Assembly (NCBI GenBank): GCA_963575745.1
Contig: CAUYUJ010021649.1
Coordinates: forward strand, 206,232 to 270,231
DNA from: Prorocentrum cordatum
Taxonomy: Eukaryota; Sar; Dinophyceae; Prorocentrales; Prorocentraceae
Length of the DNA stretch: 64,000 nucleotides
Direction: 5' to 3'
Below are positions 58,500 through 64,000 of the stretch, piece after piece. The position numbers and the translations under genes were made by a program. Each line of letters begins with the position of its first letter. Position 1 is the stretch's first letter. Below the pieces are notes generated by a model. It saw only the letters and a program-made list of their open reading frames with translations. It searched no databases and was not told the DNA's origin.

Positions 58500-58990
58500 T
58501 GTCCCGGGACCTAGAAAAGCCCCCAGACTGGCCAAGAGTGCCCCAAGAGGCTTCCAAGACGGCTCCAGAGGGCCCCGAATCGCCGAACCACCGGTCGAAG
58601 ACGCCAAAGTAGCCTCCAGACGGCCAAAAAGATTGCCAAGACGCTCCAAGAAGTCTCCAAGAGCACTCCCAAGAGGGCACGAAGAGGGAAACATCAATGA
58701 TTCCCTTAAAGTTTTTGACAGATTTTGGCGTTCTCGCCGTTTCAACTTGCAGACGCTCCAAGACGGCCCCAGATGCACCCAAGATTGCCCCAAGATAGCC
58801 CAAGAGGCCTCAAGAAAGCCCCAAAATGACCCAAGAGAGCCTCAAGACCGCCCAAGATGCCTCCAAGATGGCCCCAGAGGCTCCCCAAACGGCTCCAACA
58901 GGGTGCCCAGACGGGGGGCCCGACGAGCCCCAACACAACCCCCCCCCCACACGAGACCCAAAGATACCCCCAAGAGGCCCCCCACGCCAC
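58500..58990 (+). repeat. CCAAGANGGCC repeat field, segment 6
   Basis: Contains an uninterrupted version of the module hit by the retrotransposon: GATTCCCTTAAAGTTTTTGA at 58,700-58,719. Confidence 0.8.
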
Positions 58991-59065
58991 ATTAGAGAAC
59001 GCATGGGTCGCCCTCCAGGGTCGGCGGCACCGGCCGTAAGGCCTTCGCAATAAGAAAACGATCAC

Positions 59066-59237
59066 AGACTGTGAACCCGTATCAGAGGGACGCACGATAA
59101 GGATGCAAGAGCCTTGGAAGGCCATGTCGACACTTCGCGGGCGGGGCGCGGCCAGCGAAAGCGGCCAAGGATGAACTGAGGAGGCAAGGATGAAAGGGGA
59201 CCCCTGGCAAGGTTGCCCATCCTTACTCAGCGGGCTG
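59066..59237 (+). mobile_element. MITE-like AACCCG-TIR element, copy 3
   Basis: GTGAACCCGTATCAGAGGGA at the left, CATCCTTACTCAGCGGGCTG at the right; body GCCTTGGAAGGCCATGTCGA. Confidence 0.8.
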
Positions 59238-59559
59238 ACTGCAGCGCCCCTCCCCAACACCACGAAGCACCATCTCGCCCCGGCCATCGTGCCCCATGCT
59301 GTTCCTGCTCCTCGTCGGCCCCTCCTGGCGCGTCCGCCTGCCTACCCCTCGCCCCAGCGCCACGACAAAATGCCCCAGGGCCCTGCCAAAGCCCAGGAGG
59401 GAAGGAGAAAGTAGCTGGGGGTGATGGGGAATGATGGGAGCATGTCGGGGGGAGGGAGAAGGGATCTGGGGCAGGCCAAGTCGGACCACCCCTGACGCTC
59501 CCAGAGCATCCTCGAACGCATCAACATCTCACATACGACTCTCATTCTCCACGCCCTCC
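59238..59559. other. gene-free spacer
   Basis: Nothing recognised. Confidence 0.3.
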
Positions 59560-60220
59560 TCGCTCCTCACTCCTCCTTCTCCTCCTTCACCTCCTCCACC
59601 TCCTCCTGTTTCTCCTCCTCTTCCTCCTGCTACAGCATGATCATCAGCACCAGCATCATCATTATCATAATAATCAGTTTCACCATCATAATTTCGTAAG
59701 CATCCTATGCATCAGCGTTGTCGTCGTCCTCAGCATCATCAGCATCATCAGCAGCATCGCCAGCATCACCATCATCCTCACCATCACCACTACAGCGATC
59801 ATCACAATCATCACCAGCATCATCATCGTCATCGTCAGCGCCAGCGTCATCATCATCACCGTCATCAAAATCAAAAACAACATCAACATCAATATCAGTG
59901 CCACCATCAGCATCATCAGCAGCATCACCATCGACATCTTCAGTATCAGCATCATGAGCATCAGCATCAGTATCATCACATACAGCATAACCGCGACCAT
60001 CATAAACATCATCATCAGCATCAGCATCCAGATCATCATCAATATGTGACCAGTGGCATCATCAACATCGTCAGCATCGCCATCGTCGTCACAATCAACA
60101 TCAACAGCACCATCAGCCTTATCATCAGCATCAGCATCATCAGCATCATCATCATCAGCATCATCACCATCTTCATCATCAACAGCACCACCATCATCAT
60201 CATCATCATCATCATCATCG

Positions 60221-60256
<36 letters not shown>

Positions 60257-60290
60257 GCAGCAGCATCACCATCATCATCATCAACATCAC
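59560..60290 (+). repeat. (CTC)n then 650-bp (CAT/ATC/CAG)n array
   Basis: One of the longest trinucleotide arrays in the window, CATCATCAGCATCATC-type. The poly-His, poly-Ser and poly-Asp frames are artefacts. Confidence 0.95.
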
Positions 60291-60302
60291 CACGCAAACC
60301 TG

Positions 60303-60462
60303 GGGATACCAAAAGGTATCGATACCGCTACTCCCCGGACCTGTGCCTGGGTGCACGGTGGCCAGAACGTCGAGGCGAAGCCAGCGGTGGCGACGAGGGC
60401 GCCCCGGGAGGCCCGCGGAGGCGAAACGAGGCGCGGGCAAAGGTAGGGGTAACTTCGCCTTC
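60303..60462 (+). mobile_element. MITE-like GGTACCGATACC element, copy 4
   Basis: AAAGGTATCGATACCGCTAC at the left, AAAGGTAGGGGTAACTTCGC at the right; body AGCGGTGGCGACGAGGGCGC. Confidence 0.75.
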
Positions 60463-60489
60463 CCTGATAACCACCACCACTACCGTTAT

Positions 60490-60672
60490 GTCGGGCGTGT
60501 CCCCCTACAGGGGGATGTTCGACGGATTGTTTCTTCTTAAATACCCCGGAGAAGCCAACCAAAATATTCCAAAACTAGTCCCCAGACCAATGTTGGACTC
60601 TTTGTTTGACTATTGTTGGGGGTATTTTTCATTTTTCGTCGAAAAAACCCTGTCAGAGGACAGGCCCGACTT
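60490..60672. mobile_element. MITE-like element with GTCGGGC TIRs, copy 2
   Basis: ATGTCGGGCGTGTCCCCCTA followed by CAGGGGGATG, inverted at CCCTGTCAGAGGACAGGCCC followed by GAC. The interior is AT-rich. Confidence 0.7.
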
Positions 60673-61035
60673 TACACTGCCGTGACCATTCCTTCCTCCC
60701 TGCCTCCCTCCCTCCCGCACTCACTCTCCACGCCGCGGCGGCGTGGAAACTGCGACCGCTCCCGGCTCGCCACCGCGAAGACGTAGGGCCAGCGGTGGAC
60801 GAGCACCTGGTGGGCAGAGGCGCGCGCGCGCGACGATGGAGAAGGGGCTGGCAGAGGAGGCAGGAGCGGGGGGAGGGGGAGGAGCTATCCTTGGCGGCGA
60901 GCGACGGGGGGGGAGGTACATTTTTCGATTGTTTCCCAACTATCCTGTGGTGTTGGTTCCTCGTTTTGAAGAAACGGTCCCCGCGTTCTCCCCTCCTCCT
61001 CCTCTGCCCCCTCCTCCTCTCCACCGTCCGCATGC
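60673..61035. other. gene-free spacer
   Basis: GC-rich with a C/T tract. Nothing recognised. Confidence 0.3.
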
Positions 61036-62985
61036 GTCCCGCACACCCAGTAGAGCGCTTCGTGGCCCCATAGGGAGCTCCGCCGAAGGCCCCAGTGCTG
61101 CCGCCCGCATGCGTCACGCACACCCAATTCGGCACACCCTTCACACGTTTCGTTGCCCCGTAGGGAGCTCCACCGAAGGCCCCAGTGCTGCCGCCCGCAT
61201 GCATCACGCACACCCAATTCGGTACACCCCTCACACGTTTCGTGGCCCCATAGGGAGCTCCACCGAAGGCCCCAGTGCTGCCGCCCGCATGCATCACGCA
61301 CACCCAATTCGGCACACCCCGCACACGTTTCGTGGCCCCATAGGGAGCTCCACCGAAGGCCCCAGTGCTGCCGCCCGCATGCGTCACGCCACCCAATTCG
61401 CACACCCCTCACACGTTTCGTGGCCCCATAGGGAGCTCCACCGAAGGCCCCAGTGCTGCCGCCCGCATGCGTCACGCACACCCAATTCGGCACACCCCTC
61501 ACACGTTTCGTGGCCCCATAGGGAGCCCCACCGAAGGCCCCAGTGCTGCCGCCCGCATGCGTCCCGCACACCCAATTCGGCACACCCCTCACACGTTTCG
61601 TGGCCCCATAGGGAGCCCCACCGAAGGCCCCAGTGCTGCCGCCCGCATGCGTGCACACCCAATTCGGCACACCCCTCACACGTTTCGTGGCCCCCTCCAC
61701 CGAAGGCCCCACCCATGCGTTTCGGCACACCCCTGCCCGTCACGTGGCACCCCAAAGGAGCTCCCACCGAAGGCCCAGTGCTGCCGCCCGCAGCGTCACC
61801 GTGGCCCCACAGCTCCCGAAAGTGCTCGCCCGCATGCGTCACACCCCCATTGGCACACCCCTCACACGTTTCGTGGCCCCATAGGGAGCTCCACCGAAGG
61901 CCCCAGTGCTGCCGCCCGCATGCGTCCCGCACACCCAATTCGGCACACCCCTCACACGTTTCGTGGCCCCATAGGGAGCCCCACCGAAGGCCCCAGTGCT
62001 GCCGCCCGCATGCGTCACCGCACACCCAATTCGGCACACCCCTCACACGTTTCGTGGCCCCATAGGGAGCTCCACCGAAGGCCCCAGTGCTGCCGCCCGC
62101 ATGCGTCACGCACACCCAATTCGGCACACCCCTCACACGTTTCGTGGCCCCATAGGGAGCTCCACCGAAGGCCCCAGTGCTGCCGCCCGCATGCGTCACG
62201 CACACCCAATTCGGCACACCCCTCACACGTTTCGTGGTCCCATAGGGAGCTCCACCGAAGGCCCCAGTGCTGCCGCCCGCATGCGGCCACGCACACCCAA
62301 TTCGGCACACCCCTCACACGTTTCGTGGCCCCATAGGGAGCTCCACCGAAGGCCCCAGTGGCGGCGCTCACATGCGCATGCGTCCCGCACACCAATTTCG
62401 GCACATCCCTCACAGGTTTCGTGGCCCCATCATCCACCGCAGGCCCCAGTGGCGGCGCTCACATGCATCACCCCCACCCACCCAATTCGGCACACCCCGC
62501 ACACGTTTCGTGGCCCCATAGGGAGCTCCACCGAAGGCCCCAGCGGCCGCGCTCACATGCGTCCCCGCCACCCATCCCGGCACGCCCCTCACAACAACAG
62601 GTTTCGTGGCCCCATAGGGAGCTCCACCGAAGGCCCCAGTGGCACCGCCCGCATGCGTCACCACCCGCACCCAACTCGGCACACCCCTCACACGCTTCGT
62701 GGCCCCATAGGGAGCTGCACCGAAGGCCCCAGTGGCGGCGCTCACATGCGCCCCCGCCACACATCCCAGTACACCCCTCACGCGCTTCGTGGCTTCATAG
62801 GGAGCTCCACCGAAGGCCCCTGTAGCGACGCTTACATGCGTCTCCGCCACCCATCCCGGCCCCCCCCGCAGCAGCATCATGTTTCGGGGACCCATAGGGA
62901 GCTTCACCGAATGCCCCAGTGGCACCCATCTCGGCACACCCCTCACACGTTCCGTGGTCCCATGGGGAGTTCCACTGAAGATGAA
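61036..62985. repeat. 90-bp satellite, about 23 units
   Basis: Unit landmarks: CGTGGCCCCATAGGGAGCTC, CACCGAAGGCCCCAGTGCTG, CCGCCCGCATGCGTCACGCA, CACCCAATTCGGCACACCCC. Spacing is exactly 90 in most of 61,061-61,599 and 61,962-62,324. Units at 61,680-61,860 are truncated and rearranged. After 62,350 the units are more diverged, with GGCGGCGCTCACATGCG replacing GCTGCCGCCCGCATGCG. Since 90 is a multiple of 3, 30-residue repeats appear in several frames on both strands, but indels break all of them. Confidence 0.95.
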
Positions 62986-63261
62986 ACCCGCAGCTGCGGT
63001 ACTGACAACTGCATATGGTTGGGTTCTTCGCCAGGCTAATTGTTTTTTCTTCTCTCTTCTCTTGGTTCTCGAGCCGCCCGCCCCCCGGACCGCTCGACCT
63101 GTGGCCTACGTGGCGGCGCGCCACCTGGGGCGCGGGCCCCCCGCCGCGCGGGCCGCCGGCGCGGGTCCGAAGCGCTGCGCGGGAGGGGCGGGGGAGGAGC
63201 TGGCGGGCCCACCGGCGCCAGGCGTGCGGGCGCCCCGGACTCCGGCAGGCCCGGGCGGAGC
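62986..63261. other. spacer between satellite and FKBP gene
   Basis: TTTTTTCTTCTCTCTTCTCT at 63,043 is a pyrimidine tract. The rest is GC-rich. No exon recognised. Confidence 0.35.
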
Positions 63262-64000
63262 TCACGGGGCGGCGCCGCCAGCCCGGGGGGCCTCCGTGGA
63301 GCCGACCCGGCGCAGGGTCACGTGGAAGAGCAGCACGTCGTCCGGAGGGAACTCCCCGGTGGGCGCGACGGGGTAGAGGAGCGGCTCCGGCAGCGAGACG
63401 GGCGCGCGCTCCCCGAGGGTCATGCGCCTCGCCGCCCGGGCGAGCCCCGGGATGGCGGCCTGGTCCCCCAGCGTGAAGTTCAGAGGCTCGAAGGCGCGCT
63501 TGTCGAACTCCAGCGAGACGATGTCGTCGTCGCGCTCCAGGGCGACGGGGGTCCCGAAGTTCGAGTAGGCGGCGTACTCCAGGGAGACCTGGTCGCCGTC
63601 CACGGGGGAGGTCCTGTTGTCCCCTGGCTCGAGGCGCGTGAGGACCAGCCCGTCTCCGAGGTCCACCTCCTCGTGGCCGTCCGCGTCTCTCGACGGACCC
63701 GCGTGGAGCTCGCGGCCGTCCGCGCCGTCCGCGCCCTCGGCATGGAGCTTGGCCGCCCAGGGCGCGTCCGCCAGGGCGAGGAGGGCGCCCCAGCCCGCGT
63801 CCGGCCCCTGGAGCGCGCCCTCGAGGCCGGGCACGAGCTCGAACAGCTTCTGGACGCCCGGGTCGCCCGAGCCCTGCGCGGCGTGCTGCAGGCCCTCGAG
63901 CAGGCCCTGGAGGCTGCCGTTCTGGGCGGGCGCGCCGGGCGCGGCGCCCGGGGCCCGCAGGAGCGCGGCCGCCCGCGGCGCGGCCGCCAGGGCGAGGAGG
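63262..64000 (-). CDS. FKBP-type peptidyl-prolyl cis-trans isomerase, 5' end outside the window
   Basis: Catalyses cis-trans isomerisation of prolyl bonds. The open frame enters at 64000 and gives 245 residues. It begins hydrophobic and Ala-rich (LLALAAAPRAAALLRAPG), as in the end of a signal or targeting peptide, then a helical spacer (LQGLLEGLQHAAQGSGDPGV). The FKBP fold covers about 63,300-63,650: DGDQVSLEYAAYSNFGTPVA, FEPLNFTLGDQAAIPGLARA, ARRMTLGERAPVSLPEPLLY, PPDDVLLFHVTLRRV. Conserved Tyr, Phe, Ile-Pro-Gly, Tyr and Phe positions are present, but the usual FDSS and active-site Trp are not (Leu after IPG), so activity may be low. TGA is at 63262-63264, but the same bases form CCCC|GTGAGC, a good donor, so the coding region might continue. 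No internal intron is visible. Confidence 0.82.
   Translation of the reverse strand, partial: LLALAAAPRAAALLRAPGAAPGAPAQNGSLQGLLEGLQHAAQGSGDPGVQKLFELVPGLEGALQGPDAGWGALLALADAPWAAKLHAEGADGADGRELHAGPSRDADGHEEVDLGDGLVLTRLEPGDNRTSPVDGDQVSLEYAAYSNFGTPVALERDDDIVSLEFDKRAFEPLNFTLGDQAAIPGLARAARRMTLGERAPVSLPEPLLYPVAPTGEFPPDDVLLFHVTLRRVGSTEAPRAGGAAP

Noticed and set aside
59640-60290. Poly-His, poly-Asp and poly-Ser ORFs
   Set aside because: Produced by the CAT/ATC trinucleotide array.
60653-62985. Long ORFs with 30-residue repeats (GGSTGAFGGAPYGATKRVRG) on both strands
   Set aside because: They come from the 90-bp satellite; indels break every frame and several frames are equally open.

Overview
This window looks like nuclear DNA of a dinoflagellate. 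The evidence is a 21-nt match (2 mismatches) to the dinoflagellate spliced leader lying 2 nt in front of an ATG, a high-GC gene-poor landscape with short exons far apart, short terminal-inverted-repeat elements sitting exactly between exons of a J-domain gene, and a tyrosine-recombinase retrotransposon that carries a C5-methyltransferase-like domain. The species cannot be fixed from the sequence alone. All exon models are made by eye.

Layout. 39-895 (minus): the 3' part of a membrane-anchored J-domain (DnaJ-like) gene in three exons, with two introner-like elements between them. 0.9-14 kb: dispersed short repeats, hairpin (MITE-like) elements, trinucleotide arrays and GC-rich blocks without recognisable genes. 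14.0-14.4 kb: relict spliced leader, ATG and small ORF (minus). 14.4-25.1 kb: a large field of degenerate CCAAGANGGCC-type repeats. Into it is inserted an apparently complete 7.26-kb Ngaro/DIRS-like retrotransposon (15,758-23,013, minus) with split direct repeats and four ORFs: a small Cys-rich membrane ORF, a gag-like ORF, RT-RNase H-methyltransferase, and a tyrosine recombinase. The two flanks fit back together into the unoccupied repeat. 25-35 kb: more repeats, with two exons of a MORN-repeat gene (minus, 28.26-31.14 kb) whose large intron holds at least five dispersed elements. 35.75-40.4 kb: two satellites (about 100 bp and 0.7-0.9 kb units). 40-61 kb: dispersed elements (several nested), long microsatellites (GAT, GTC, CAT, TG/GTGT up to 1.2 kb) and isolated candidate exons with reasonable splice sites. 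61.04-62.98 kb: about 23 copies of a 90-bp satellite. 63.26-64.0 kb: the 3' part of an FKBP-type peptidyl-prolyl isomerase gene (minus), running off the window.

The host genes seen (J-domain co-chaperone, MORN protein, FKBP) do not form an operon or pathway. The main biology is repeats: a methyltransferase-carrying YR retroelement, more than fifteen small dispersed families, and the possibility that two of them (TIR elements in the DnaJ-like gene and a GGGGCCC-starting family in the spliced-leader gene) act as ready-made introns.
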